Part shown: positions 13,301 to 27,055 of the stretch, one piece after another
Layout: the number at the start of each line of letters is the position of its first letter
Position numbering within the stretch: position 1 is the first letter of the stretch
Assembly (NCBI GenBank): GCA_013398015.1
Contig: VZRR01011663.1
Location: forward strand, 496,001 to 560,000
Length of the DNA stretch: 64,000 nt
From: Oreocharis arfaki
Taxonomy: Eukaryota > Chordata > Aves > Passeriformes > Paramythiidae
Direction: 5' to 3'
Notes under the pieces: generated by a model
The model's database searches: none
Seen by the model: the letters and a program-made list of their open reading frames with translations, nothing else
Told to the model about the DNA's origin: nothing
Position numbers and translations under genes: made by a program

Positions 13301-16300
13301 TAGGCAGCAACCATCTCCAAGTTTCTTTCTAAGCAACTGTGACAAAGCAATAATGCAATGCAAGAAACAAAGATGAGGAACATGGAAAGATGTATAAATA
13401 TTGGTTTTGATCAGTATACCACTTCTTGGATTAAAACCTATAAGAGAGACATAGCTAATCTTTCAGGTAGATGTAAAAACAAATGAAGCACGAACAAAAC
13501 CCAAACTACACATTAAGTATGTATGCATTCCAAGATAAACTGAAAGGAAAATCTCTTATTTGACATAACCGCTTGTATTTCAAATTAGAATTTTTCATAG
13601 GAAGTATTTAATCCAAAATGGAAACCAGCAGATATTACTAAAATCCTTAACTTTAGTTGAAAGTTGATTTACTGATGTAAATCAAGTAGTGTAATCTGAA
13701 ACGTAGGATTAATTTTTGGCATATTCCTTCATTTTAAAGACTCTAATTTCAGTAATTGGAAAACAATCCCTATTTGGATCAAATAACAAGTACATTAACT
13801 TCTCCAGAAAGTATGTCTGCAGTTTCTAAAGCTATTCTTTAGGCATACACAGGAAAAGACATTCATAGACCACAAGTATAACTTGTCTTTTTAAACTTCA
13901 ATTAGATGTTGTTTATTCCTCAGATTTGGACAGTAGTGCATGACTCATCATTCAGTTTTTGTAGCCTGATATATTATCAGAGAACCAAGAGCTGCAAATT
14001 AGGCTTTCCTAAACTCAAATTCTGGAAAAGTATGCAAGTTTCTAATGGCAAAATAAAGATAAATGACGCTACGTCTTAGCATCTGCAGTTTCACCCAGTC
14101 CAGGTTTGCAGGTGATTTGGACTGTTCTCTACCATCTGGGCAACTAAACTTTGCCTAGGGTAGATTTTGATTCCCTACCTGGCAGTGGAAGAACAATGTC
14201 ACACACATTTCTGTAAGGTAATCACTTTTCAGAAAAGCTTTACATAAAAGTTCAACATAAAGACAACTGAGGGATTTTTGTCAGCTTCTGGTGTACAAAA
14301 GCAGAGTGTCCTCAAAGTTTTAGAATCTATTATTTCAATTTAAAGAAAATGCTGGTTAAATTCAGCTAAAATTTAAAATCATCTACCACAAGGCTGAGAT
14401 CTCTTTTGGTAGGGGAAAATTGTCTCATAAATGTTTTTATTTCTTTTTAGCTGTGAATAAATAAAATATTAAATCAGACATGTAAGAAAGTCTCCACATT
14501 TTAATTTAATTACAGTAAAATAAATACTGTGAGGAGACACTTGGGGATAAGAGAAAAAGGTTAAGTAGTGAGTATACTCAGGAAACAAACATGAGATGTA
14601 AAAGCGGAGATGGTAAAATATGGGGAGAAAGAGGAAGTACCTAGGGATGCTGAATAAAATAAAAAAAAATTTAAAAAAAAGAAGAAAAGGGTACCAGAAG
14701 ATGAAATCTTTTTATAATGCAAAGCAATATAGATTAATTTTGCTTTCTGCTGCCTTTGTTTTCCTCATTTTGCATTCTAGACATTTATATGCTTCGCTTA
14801 GTAAACAACCTAAATCAAAGCTTATTTCTTCATAATTTTTTGAACGCTAGCTTTGAACTTTTTCTTGAGTTAAAGCCATTTTTTACTAGGTACCTTAGGA
14901 TTTCTGATACAGGAAGACAATCATATCAATGCTCCTAATTTAAATACTATTTCAGATGCTTTCAATATGACAAAAGGGATACAGCTTTTTCTACCATAAA
15001 CGTGATTAAAATCAGTTAAATCACCAAGTGTGAATCACAATACTATCAGTTCGATAGATGTTTAACTAAAAGCAAAATTAATAGAATAAGAATATATATT
15101 TAAAAATCAAGTACTCTCGCAGATTGTGAAAGTTGTCACTAACAGAATTTCAACAAAATATTCAATTCAGAAAGAATGGAGGGTACTCAGATAATTACAG
15201 TGGTTTTATCAAATATAGCTTAGGAATGCTTTTTTCTCTTATGACAATACATTAATAGTCTTATACAACTTTGCGAATATAACAACTGCATTTCTGGTTT
15301 TGGAAGCATTATCTTCGCACATGCATTGAACATAATTATTAAACGACTCATGAAATCATTCAAAACGAAATAAACTATTTTGCAATGCAGTTCCGTGTTT
15401 AAGCAAGATAACACTTTTCAGCAGACGCCATCAGTATTTTCGTTAAATGGGAAATACCTACCATAACAGAACGAAACTTAGAATGTTACAGGGAAGGAAA
15501 ACGTTGGGGCTAAAAGAAAAATCTTTTCTTATACTAAACAGTAGGGCTAAAAATGAGGCAAGTCTTTTGGTGTACAGGCCCTTCATCAAGTCTGTTTGAG
15601 CATTTGAGACTCAAAAAAGAAAAAATAGCCTGAAAAGTAGCATGGGCAGCACAGGACTACCCAGTCTTATCTTGGTCTTGCTGCCCAGCCCACAGAAAGT
15701 TTGGCTCCACCTCCGTAAAATTCTATGCCTCACCCATCCATACTACATAAAACTTGGCTCTGGGTACCCTCTGGGTAAACCTTGACCACTTCAGCCCTCA
15801 AATAGCCCTCAAAGACTTCTTTGCTAGAAGTCTTGGTTAATACTACAAAGGCACAACGTATATCAGGAAACTTACATGAATGTGGAGGGAACCAAACCAT
15901 ACTCTGCCTCAACCATGCTGGCTTTTGGGATTGTTCACCATGCTCACTTTCTTGTTCGGCACTCAGGCCAAACTCAAATCAACCTCTTCCTCCTTCACAT
16001 GCTGAAATCTGTCCTATCATTTTATCATCCCTACTGTGAAAACTTTCACTTAGGCAATCAATAACAGCAACCTTTTCTGCCAGTCACACAAATATCCTCC
16101 TGTGGCTTTTCAGCTCATAGGAAAAGCTGATATTAAAGTAATACTCACTGTTAGTTTTTTAGCTTTAAGTTCTGAATCCATCTATTTCCCTCCTTGTATT
16201 TCCAAGTTAAGTTCAAGTCAAATATTACAGTTAATTCTCATTGATTTACAGGAACTTTATGTGGCTTGAGAATACTGCCAGCTACCAATCTCACATATTT

Positions 16301-16469
16301 ATTAAACTGTGATGCCCTCCTCCTCTGTGAACTCTGAAACACTGCAGATTGGACCAGCTAGCAAGACAGCCAGGTGACTAAACAAAACCAGTAGGTAATT
16401 TATAATAACAATACAGGGAATAGTCATGAAAATCTGAACAAATTGAGAATCCTAGGAAAAAACAGGCTG

Positions 16470-16525
16470 CAATGGACCTCTGAAGACCATCTATTCCAGT
16501 GCAAAGCTGGACTGGAACAGGCCTT
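16470..16525 (-). mobile_element. Eroded CR1 3' end, antisense
   Basis: The plus strand reads CAGGCTGCAATGGACCTCTGA..ACCATCTATTCCAGTGC. This resembles the reverse complement of the CR1 tail (GATGATCTCCAGAGGTCCCTTCCAACC). It is heavily mutated, and the boundary on the right is uncertain. A chance resemblance cannot be ruled out without an alignment. Confidence 0.5.
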
Positions 16526-19500
16526 TGGAAAGAGCTTGGTATCTCCAGTGCTGCTAACGTAGCCTAGTTTCTAGTTAGGGTTAATTACCATAGCTGTGCT
16601 CTGCTGATTCAGCTTCTTTCCAGAGCATTTATTTTTTAAGAAACTCATCCATTTTATTCTGCTTTCAGCAGTCTGGAGTCACCAGAACACGTTTTTTTAT
16701 TTATTATTACTGCCTCTCACTTAAAATACTTTCCCTCAAAACTGAGGAAATTGGGTGCAATGGAACTTTGCAGACATGTCTGCTTCCATCAGGAGCCTGT
16801 ATGCTTCTGACAGAAAGGTCTAACAGCTTGGAAATTCAAAGTAGGACCTGTGTGAAACTTGAACATGAAACAGAGGCTGTTATACCCTACAGTCAGCCTT
16901 TTCTGAAAGCCACTAGTATCTACAACTAATAAGGCAATGATGCAAAAAGTCTGTATAAAATTTACTATCTGGCACTTGCAATACTGGGGAAAAGTAAGGT
17001 GAAGCAAAGGTACCAAACTTCTGTTCCTCAGAGCATCGACAGCACAGCAAACAAATAAGGAGGAACTGAGGAGTTTTAACAGTCATTACTACAAGGTGAT
17101 TCCATCTCCACATCCCTTTATTGAAAATCCATATATATGTGATTCTTACAAGCAACTTTCAGGATATACATATCCACAAACCCAATAAACATCTATCTTA
17201 TTTAAAACCATGTGTTTTATGGCTGCCACCAGCATTATCCAACACTCCAGTACATACCACACTCCATTAAAAAAAATATTTACGTATTTTAGTTTATATT
17301 TCTCTTCACAGTCTTATACAGACTTCATCCACCACAGAAACATAACCAACCACGGCATGAAATGCAGCAGCTGTTTAACAGCTTTTGGCAGATGTACAGA
17401 AAGGTTTAATGAGAAGACTGGCCCAGGTAGCCAAAGCTAAGATGAATTAAATAGTGAGAATACTAATACCCGAGCTGAAAATTTGACCAGGATATTGAAT
17501 TAACCTGTTATCCAAACTGCCATGATGCTTTTAGCCTTGTTTAATAAATAAAAAAGCAACCAAACCCTATGTCAACATCTAAATAATCTGTCTCCCATTC
17601 ATTTTGCCTACCTCCTTCAATAGCTTCTGAGTTTCTTAGCCAATTTCAAGCAAATTCAACAGACAAGCAGAGGCCCCAAATACTACATTCCTGCAAACTT
17701 TCTGAAAATAACAAAGAAAATAAGGACCCCCATTTACGTCTTTTCTAAGGGACTGTAGTGGGCATGAAGACCCAGAAATAAATATCAGAAAACTGATGCG
17801 AAAGACCTTGTAAATGTCTCTCTTACAAAAAACCTTCAGTCACTGCTCATTAAACATGTAAGACAATCAACTCTGAGAAATAAGTGCACAAGAAATCCAG
17901 CTTACTTAATTCCAAGTCATGAAAATGATTAAAAACTGTAAAAGGTTAGGACCTGGGATTGGTATCTCATGCATAAGGCATTACTTTCCACAGGAAGGAA
18001 AAACGTCTCACGAGGCTATTCAAGCAAGAGGATCTTTGTACACTCAACTTTATGTGCCTGTTGATAGAGGCTTGGGTTTGTAAGAAATGACTAGTGTTCA
18101 TTCTTTCAACTCTTCCTTCAAAACTCTTTAGCTTAAAACATACATTTTGCATTAGTATTCTCAATACTAAATATCATCACACTTATCTATTACATATATT
18201 ATATGTAAAATTACAAACCTATTACAGTAAGCATGTATATTGCATCTTCATATTGTTACTGAAGCCTCATGATTATGAATAAAACTCAAAATATAATGCG
18301 CTTTAAACCACTGAGTTTTCAACCAGGAAAGAGCTGCACGCTGTTAGCACAAGTACAATGGTTTAGAAAAGAGATTTTAAGTGGTTCCCTCTAATGCTGG
18401 GCTTAATTTAGACCCTTTTATTTTTAATTTAGCTCCACACAGTTGTTCTTATCCTTTAGTGGTATTCTAGGACCATTTTTTCTTCATTACATAATGGAAA
18501 GGAGGGGTGTATCTAAACAGCATGTTTGTTTAGAAGATAAACAGCAATCCATCTCAGCCAAAGTGGCATCATTTGTGACTCTGTATCACAGACAAAACTT
18601 CCAAAATCTTAACTGACAGCAAACTTTCAGAACTTTATGGCACAAAGTTCCTGTAGTTCACTCATTTGGAAGTGGCTGTGCAAGCCAAAATTCATCTCTC
18701 CAAGCACAGATAACATCAGCCGTACTTACCTAGGCACCTTCCACAGAAAACAGAGAGAGACAGACAGACATTTCTAGGACATGATTCACCTTCTCCTCAA
18801 GCAGGAGGAGATTTAAGACAGATAGAGTAAAAACACCCATAGCTGGATAAAAAGGAGCCTAGTTGACTGGTGTTGATGCACTAAAATCACATTCCTACAC
18901 TTTGGCAATATCCTGTTTTAGGCACTCGTGCTCATTCAGATTCACGACTAAGCACGTAGTGCAGGCACCTGTTGGTGGTGAGACACCAAGTATCATCCAA
19001 TAAATCATTTGATAATGAGTCAGTAATCCACTGATATCTAGTCTGTAATTTTCTTTCAGGTAGTGAAATTATCCAAGAGAAAACTTATTTGAATTCAAGG
19101 AGATTACAAACTTGCAAAAGGAGTTCTGTACACACATAATCATAAGCCCTATATTAATTCAACTATGCTTCACAGAAGTTAGAAACAATTTTGGTGACAA
19201 TTCCTTTGGTGGGAGTTTTTTATCACACAATCAAGCAAAAAAGAAGTGTTCAGCAGAACCATGGATTCATTCTTGACTAAATTTAACTTCTGGTATGTGA
19301 TAAATAAACTGAGAGAAATCTATAGCTACAAGCATCAGAGGTTTACTATTGCAAATCAGATATTTATGTAAGTACAGTAACATGATACTGTAAAAGACTG
19401 AAAAATTACTAAGAGATAGCTTCTAAATGTTACAGAAGTGCAGGTTTAAACTATGCAACTTAATACTACATTTAATTGTAAAATCAAGCATAAATAAAGT

Positions 19501-19749
19501 ATCTGAATCTAAAATCAAACTTGTAATTTAAAATGAACACATAATTTAGGTCCTAAAACAAATCACATAAGCATCAAAATGATCCTTAAATAAGGACAAA
19601 ATCAGTCTGAAATGTTGCACAGAAACTTAGACGGGGAGAAGCTCAGTACAACGATGTAATAAGTAAAGAACAAACAAAAAGAATTAAGTTGTTAACATGC
19701 TAACATTTTACTAAAGATAGAAAAATACATTTTAAAAATTGTTACTTAC

Positions 19750-19841
19750 CTTGGAGATTTGAAACAATGCGGACTTCTGAATAAACTACAACCAGTCTCT
19801 TTCCAAGAGAGAATTGTCTAACTTTTCTACTACTTTCAGAT
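19750..19841 (-). CDS. Candidate coding exon, unrecognised product
   Basis: The minus strand reads acceptor ATCTTCCACTCCAG, then 92 bases, then the near-perfect donor CCAAG|GTAAGT. One frame is open throughout: the first base completes a codon, 30 codons follow, and one base is left over. The peptide begins SESSRKVRQFSLGKRLVV and ends VRIVSNLQ; it is basic then beta-like in composition. Just upstream, in the presumed intron, the same frame meets a TAA, so the acceptor is required. Its incoming phase matches the outgoing phase (AG) of the candidate exon at 23120-23043, which would create Arg. No known family is recognised. The acceptor's pyrimidine tract is mediocre. Confidence 0.27.
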
Positions 19842-22800
19842 CTGGAGTGGAAGATATTTTAGGCCTGGCCAAACATCACTGGAAGAAAATTCGTTCACAT
19901 GTTTGGCTGTGTTTTGCATTCCATCCTGTTGCTCTGGCACACAGACCCAGCTAATTATAATCTGTGACATAAGCGGTTAATTCTACTGCTAAAATGGTTG
20001 TGTACTGACTCCAGAAATGAACTGCCCCACTGTAAGACACAACCAATCCATAATGTGCACTAAAATGCCCAACCTGTCACATAACGCCAACTCCTTTATT
20101 AAAATCTGAGAATGTCAGCACTCCATAGAACCTGCACCTATAAACTATTACCAGAGTTAGCTGCTAGCAGCACTCAGTGCAAAATTAGAAACAAGGCTTC
20201 TGCTTTCTTTTCTGAACCTGTATGTAACATCCCAACTGAATTTTAAGAGTCCATTTTCTGGAAACTTTTCATTTTGATGCTAACATTATTCTAGCTATAA
20301 TCTATACTGGGTGGCATATAAGAAGTCTCTTTAAAAAAGGAAATACAGATATTGTAATATACCTGTAATAGCACATATACATTTTATACAAGAACTATAC
20401 TAACAACTACCAATCTTTCAAAAAAGTTAAGCCTATCTTAGTATCTAAACCACAGATGCATATATATGCATAGACACATATAAATACTAAGAGCAATATA
20501 TAAAAAAAAAGTTGCACGTATTACATACTTTTAGACAACATTACAGAAGTCATAAGACACCTTTTTTTTTTTTCAGTACCACTAAAGCTTTGAGTTCTCA
20601 AATGCAGAAAAAGAATTCCAGCCTGACACTGCTTACACTAGACTGCCTACACAAACACTGATCAGCAGACTTCCTGCTCAACCTGAGATATGTTAGAATC
20701 TAGTAATCTATGCTAGTAGCTTTCCACAATTTAAAAAGCATTGAAACATACATGTGCAAGATTTCCAGAACAAAAGGTTTGCGCTATGGGAAGCATTGCA
20801 ATTGTCACCCACATTCGGACAATTTCATTTCTCAAAGCACGCTTCCTTGTTTTCAGCCATGTGCTTACACTGTCACCACGCTTTAGAAGACGAAGCGCCT
20901 ATCAGACATTTAACAGCTGCAGACCATAAATTTAGGACTGACACAAAACCAACTGATCACAGGCTTACAAGGTACTTTTTTCCCTTCATGAATTCTGTGG
21001 GCATTAATCCTTTATCAGATGCTGTTTACTCATACAAATGGAGTTCTTTTCTATGCAAAGAAATTAATTCACTGGTATCCGCCAAATATGACAAATATTT
21101 CCAGTAACAAAATATTTATCAATATCTTTAAAACAGATTTTATATTTAATCTCAGGGCTGTATGAAAGATAAAGTGTGAGGAAAACATTTGTATATTGTG
21201 TTAACACCACAGCTTTTCTTTAATTGAAATTCCTTTGAAGTATTAGAGGAAGAAACCTATAAATGATGGACAGTTTTGAAAGGTTCATCATTTAGTCATT
21301 ATTTAGGTAACTGGGTATTTATGTCTAGGGATTTTCTGGAAAATATTTTACCCATTCTCAGAGAAAATCAGAGGATCAGATACAACTGGGTACATGACCC
21401 TCAAAACCACAATGTTTTTAACTGCATTTTAACAGGTTTTCCTTTGACAGATTTGTAATTATTTGACTTCTTAACTTTAATATAAAAAAGATTGACTAAG
21501 ATAGTGCCCAGCTATAGAAAGATTAGAGCCTATGACCCAGCATCGCTTTAAGACAGAACTTTGCAATATTTTCCATATACGATGTCTCTTCATTGCTCTA
21601 GATGCATATCCTTTGTCTTGCTCTTCCATATAACTAATTTTGGCAAAGCAAAAACTTGAAAAAAATGAAAAGAACAAATAAATACCTCAATTAGTAACTT
21701 CTGAAGTTCTCATGAAGCAGGACTGAAGCAAGAGCAACTGTCAGGGAGTTCTGTACCATCTGAAGGCAGCTGTCCTCCTATTTAAATGCAAAGAAGAGAA
21801 AGAGAAAGCAAAATTTTTCTTGAGCATGGAGAAAAAAAAAAGATATATTCATGAATAGCCTTCCTGATTATCTAACTAACAACATGTTACAACTGATAGA
21901 CCAAATTTCACTCAGTTTAAAACTGTGGAACACAAATGAAACACCAGACACTCAACAGCTGTTTGGACTGCAAATGCTCATGACAGCAGAGTTTACAGTA
22001 AATGAGAAACAAACATTAGTTAAAAATCTGCGTGCAAAATAAAACAAAATATTTCTGTTGCAACTATAAGATTGGAATCCATTAGTATAATGAACAATAA
22101 CTCCAATTATGGGGTTACATTGCATTTGTACAAAATCTAAATCTTTCTCTCCCTCAAGTAATTTTCTTCACAGTTCAAGAATGCTGATATCCCCATTCCT
22201 CACCCCAAAACTGGCAACCTCCTTTTCAACTGGATTTTGAAAGTCAATGGCTGGTGACTTAGTCCTGGAAAGGTAACATCTCTATCTTCCACACTGTCAG
22301 GATCCACCCATACTAGCACTTGCAAACTTACATCAGGAAAAAACAATGGCAAAAAATACAGAAATCATGGTTTCAATATTCTGCTATTTTAACCAATTCT
22401 ACTTTTTAAAACAGAAGATCAGTGTATCCCTATAAGATGCCAAAAACATCTGTTTATTCCTCAAAGTACAAAGCAACACAGTGTTGGAGAAGACACAATC
22501 AGGTATCAGTTTAAGTAATTCATCTAACTAAAAAAAGTCACAGAAGACATTTTGTCCTGTCAGATAATTTTCAAGTCTGTGAGATGTTTAAAGACTGTGA
22601 TAAGCAGAGGTAAGCAAAGGATATTTAAGTGGTGATAAGGATTTGGTAAGCAAAGGGTATCCAGGAAACAAGAATATTCTATCCTGTATAAGAAATGGAA
22701 TTTATCTGAAATACTGTGATTACGTGGACAACAGTAAAAATAACCAAAAGTAGGTTGCAAAGATGTGCAACTCCATATGATACCAGAGATCTTTTTCAAC

Positions 22801-23042
22801 CTGAAAGATGCTGTGAAACAAGAGTTTTGACATATGAAATATTAAAAGATACCCTGGTAAAGGTTCAGAAAGGTCGAGTAGTGTAGCAAAAGCAAATTTA
22901 AAGATAAAATGGCAGAAACTTTGGGGAATAAAGTATGAATGCAAAACCAAAATGTAACCAAATTCTGAAAACAACTAAAGTAGGGGATACTTTCAATAAC
23001 AGTCAGAAAATATAAAAAGTAATTACTTACTAGATTTATTAC

Positions 23043-23120
23043 CTCTGGACTCCCAATAACAGAGGGGAAGAGTCTAAGTGTGCCCTGTTCTTGTTCTTGG
23101 GCATTTTAGCTACCCATGAG
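23043..23120 (-). CDS. Candidate first coding exon with ATG at 23104, unrecognised product
   Basis: On the minus strand an acceptor (TTTTTCTGTGGCATCATTATTCAAG) opens a 78-base segment ending at CCAGAG|GTAATA. An ATG in good context (GCTAAAATGC) starts 20 codons (MPKNKNRAHL..LLLGVQ) and leaves AG for the next exon. If spliced from the CpG-island exon ending at 54939, the same frame is open back to a TGA in that exon, so this ATG would be the first in frame. A three-codon upstream open frame (ATG GGT AGC TAA) ends overlapping the start region. The donor is weak at positions +4 to +6. I do not know this protein. Confidence 0.25.
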
Positions 23121-26100
23121 CTTGAATAATGATGCCACAGAAAAATCAGCTTTTCAAAACCGTTTTTTTCCAGTTCTCCTGACTTTACACTATGTTAGAA
23201 GCTCCAATGTGATATTAATTAAGAACTGGTGGAAAGGATTTTTCTAGTGTTTCCCTCCAGAGCATTTTGAACTGGCTATGTTTGATGTGCTCTTTAAATT
23301 TGTAAGGGATAGGACAGCTGGTCATTTATTGATAGATTGAGACCTTACCTCTTCCTAAAAATAGGGCTATGGTGAATATTTAAAACAGGATGTAATCTTC
23401 TAAACCTGAGCAAAAGAGTGAGCCAAAAAAGGGTTATATCTTTCCCATATAAATAGAGAGAAACATTTGAAAGTTACTCTTACACCAGTTAAAGCTATAA
23501 AAATGCAATTGTTTTAAGGAGTTACAAAGTGGAAAATACTCCAATACGAATCTTTTAAAATAAACACATGACTCACAAATACAAGGCTTTAAGGGAGATC
23601 TGCTTAGACCATTTAATTACATGATATCTATGGAGAGGTTCAAAACAGCTTTGAAACTTGGAATATTTTTGTTTTGTTAAAGAATGAAAAAGAATAAACT
23701 AAAAGAGAAAAATCTGAAAATTACTACGCAAGACAATACGAAAATAAAGGAACTTGTAAGTACCCAACTGCCCTGTGTGTCAGTGCAGAGCAGGTGTGGT
23801 TTCCAGGAACTTTTTTCATCTGTGAGCATGAACAGCTGGTTGTGGGTCTATTGCCTGATCATCCTAACAGTATCTCAACTGCTGCTTCAGCTGGTAGGTT
23901 TTTGTTCCTTGCTGCCACACCCCTTTTCTCTATCCCACTTTTTGACACATTCTGTCACCTTTCCTCCCCAATACACTCAGTGGTTCCAGAAGAGGAATCT
24001 TTTTCACTTATTGTTCACCAGCTCTACTCAATCTCTTCTCTAGTTAATGTAGACACAAAATTAATTTACATAGAACAGTTTCAAACTGTCACAGAGGGCT
24101 AGTTAAGGTTTTTTAAAGGGGGGGGAGGATGTGTTAAATGGTATCTTGTGCTTGGATTGCATCTTCACACAATCTGATTAAAAACGATTTCATATCTGTG
24201 AGTTTAATACTGCATGAACCTTTAAAGAAATTAAGAAGTGAAACAACAAGTGACAAGCTACATGTGTACTCTGGGCTCACCACTGCACTCTGTGCAAAGA
24301 TGAGCTTGATAGCTGCCCTGGAATATAGGTAAGTTAGGAGAAATTTATCTTCTAGGAGCAACAAGAAAGCTCATGTTTGTAGACCCTTTCAAAGAGTCCA
24401 GCTGATTAATTAATTTAGAGCCTGCAGCTTATGCAGACTGGAAGACACAATGGAGGGACCTTGCTATAGCACTACCTTAAAAGCAGAAAATGCTGCCTAA
24501 CTTAGTACCAAGGAGAAAAAACTCCACCAAACACTAAATGTCCAAGCAGATTTGTAATGATTCTGTCCCGTTGCATTGTTGGTATAATTCAAGCACTCTC
24601 CTAAGCATGAAATGCAAATACTATTAGCTTGAGGAAGTTAATTATTAGTTTTTTCTCATGAAGAAAACCAGAAATGTTTTTTTCTTTGGTATACTTAACA
24701 AAGCATACAGAAGTGTATACTTTCATTTATATGAAATTCTCTAATATTCTGGACAGGAGGGTGGAGCAAAGCACTTTTTAATAGGTGTGCTATTTTGTGC
24801 ATTGCGATTTTTATTTTAGGATATGATTCACTGTGCACCTACTCAGAGCTCCATCTGCAAGCACTCTGTGACAAGCAGAATAGTGTATTTACAATTCTAT
24901 TTCGTACAGTATGTCAAATCACTTCCACAACAGATGTCAACAGCACTGACAATCAACAGAGAACCACGTTTCATGTTCTCTGGTCATAACATTTCCGCTT
25001 ACATCATCTGGCCTTTACTAAAAACGAAAGCAAAACCTCAAATGCACTAAACGTCCAGAGCAGGATGGTCTTTTATGCCTTGGGATTTCTGAATTCTGAG
25101 GATTCAAGTGAAACACACGGCTGTCGCCCAGTACAGGTGGCTGTACGAAACAGAAAACTGAATGACTGTCCCTCCATGGCAGAACAGGTTTATTAGGTCT
25201 TGGAAGCACTGCCTCTGTACCCATATTCTCATATTGCACAATGGCTTGTACAGAGACAAACCCTGAAAAATACAATGAGTTTAAAACTCTCGTTTGCTTT
25301 CTTCCCGTTTCTTTTATCCTGTTTCATTTTTCTGGCTTCCTTCCCTACTCACTGACAGAGCAGAAGTACTGGTGATCGAGAGATATAAAGCCTGCCATCT
25401 TATTTTATTATTAAATGTTATATTTCAGTAACATAGTATATATTTAATTCTGAGAAATAAAGCATTTATCTAAAGTGCATTTGAAACAAAAGCATATAAA
25501 GCACATAAAACTCTGTTTAAATCCAGTTATTCACCATCTACTTCATTAGTTAGAATAGTTTTCTCATTCAGCACCACCATGCACCTTTCCAGAAAGAAAA
25601 AAAAGAAAGTTAAGGCACAGAAGAAAAATATTACCGGTTTCAAAAGATTTAGAAGAAGGGAAGTGAAAATATGAAAATTACGGTGCTCTGGCCAAGACAC
25701 TGTAACAGGATCCATTGTCCCAGAACTCATGCCCTGACACACCCAATGCCCGAGGGACTCTGCATTAGTTTAGTCTTCTTAAAACCCCAATCTTCAAAAG
25801 TGATAAAAAGATGGAAAACTATTTAATAATGTAAAGATACAGTATTAAAACAGTGCTCCTTCCCTGTTAAACAAGAGAGAGAAGTTATTGTAGGATGGTC
25901 ATACTACAGACCAGCATTTATGCCCAAAGAGAATAACTAAGAGTGGCTGTTAAGTATAAATAAGTGAATACATTCTTAACAACTTGTTATGAGACCTAAA
26001 GAGAAATTCTTCAAATTTTTTTGTTGCACAGGTTCAGCTTACAAAATATCAAAAGTACTTGCAAAAAACCCCCCCATAAAGCTAACATTTAAAAGCTAAC

Positions 26101-26957
26101 AGAAGAAAATACACAAAATTGAAAAGGGAGTTAATCCAAAGGTGTGTTTTAGCTAATATGCAGTCATTCACCTAATTAAATCTTGATACAAGTGAAATGA
26201 GGGTGTTTGTATAAATCAGTGCATGAGCAAAACTAGAATATAAAGAATTTATACCCTAAATTTTATTTAGCACTTATCTAGACAAAAGAAGTTGGAATTT
26301 TTTTTCATTTTACATGACTGCTTCTGTTCACACATTCTGATGAATATTCAATGTAAAAAGGAATCAGGAATAATGAAGGCTTCAGCTGTATAACAAAGTT
26401 ACATGAGTTTACATGATCTATTTCTAGACAATTTGTGTTTACATTTACACAAATAAAACAGAACTTTGAAGTGGATCTGCTTAAAAGTTTCCTTTACAGC
26501 GAGCTCCTCACAATAAGTCTCAAGATTATACTATAAATATTTTTTTTAAAATTTAAATAGAGAACCTGGAAGCAGCCAGGTAAGACAGAATGTAAATAGA
26601 AGAAAGCTTATGAAAAGTAATTTCCTGTCCATTTTTCTTTCCTCAAAGAACCCTTCCTTTCACACCTGATGTCTGTCCCCTCAGCAATTTTATTGCAAAA
26701 ACTCTGAAGTTGCCTCCAGTACCAAGGAGGTTTCCATTTTATCACCTGTGAAATTCGACTTGCAGCTCTGCAAGTCAAAGGAGCAATTTCTCCTTTTAAC
26801 TGTTCCTCTGGAGCTGCAGGCTCTTAGACCCTCATTGTGCTTCCCCCAGCTTTTTCACTCCTTGATAAATTTGTGGTTTCTGAAATTGTCTTTTTTAGAG
26901 TATTTTTATATGTCCCTAAGGAATGATAATCTTCTCTAATTCCTTCTGAGGTCTTAC

Positions 26958-27055
26958 CTGACACACAGTCAGTCTTATAAATAGAACACATCAAGTAAGA
27001 AGAACAAAGAGCCCCCAGGTTAGGCCATACCCTCCTATGTTGTACAACGAATTTG
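26958..27055 (-). other. Splice-bounded open segment, possible alternative or pseudo-exon
   Basis: The minus strand shows a strong acceptor (TTTCCCTTTGTCCATTAG) and a strong donor (GTCAG|GTAAGA) 98 bases apart. One frame is open (KFVVQHRRVW...TDCVS). Its phases do not connect in frame to the candidate exons at 23120-23043 or 19841-19750, so it would have to be a 5' UTR or alternative exon, or it is a pseudo-exon. Confidence 0.2.

Larger units (their letters stand above)
5148..16469. other. Long AT-rich tract without a confident gene
   Basis: There is no recognisable retroelement over this 11 kb apart from small local repeats listed separately (hairpins at 6559 and 10306, 22-bp tandem duplication at 8672). 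If the minus-strand gene starting in the CpG island near 55 kb is real, this would be intron. One splice-bounded open segment on the minus strand (5900-5967) is listed as a candidate exon. Confidence 0.5.

Noticed and set aside
15464..15520. Minus-strand segment after GATTTTTCTTTTAG
   Set aside because: Only one frame is open, it is about 50 bases and hydrophobic, and its phase fits no neighbour. The donor is weak.
17614..17698. Minus-strand segment with a superb acceptor (TTTTCTTTGTTATTTTCAG) and a GGAG|GTAGGC donor
   Set aside because: All three frames contain stops, so it cannot be an internal coding exon. It could at most be a terminal or non-coding exon.
20741..21107. Overlapping plus-strand frames of 62 and 117 codons
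   Set aside because: The 117-codon frame looks fairly protein-like, but frames of this length are expected once or twice by chance in 128 kb of AT-rich double-strand sequence, and I see no splice sites, motif or start context to support it. It deserves a protein search only as a formality.
23684..24102. Overlapping plus-strand frames of 119 and 102 codons
   Set aside because: Two open frames over the same bases, no motif, and a length within chance expectation.
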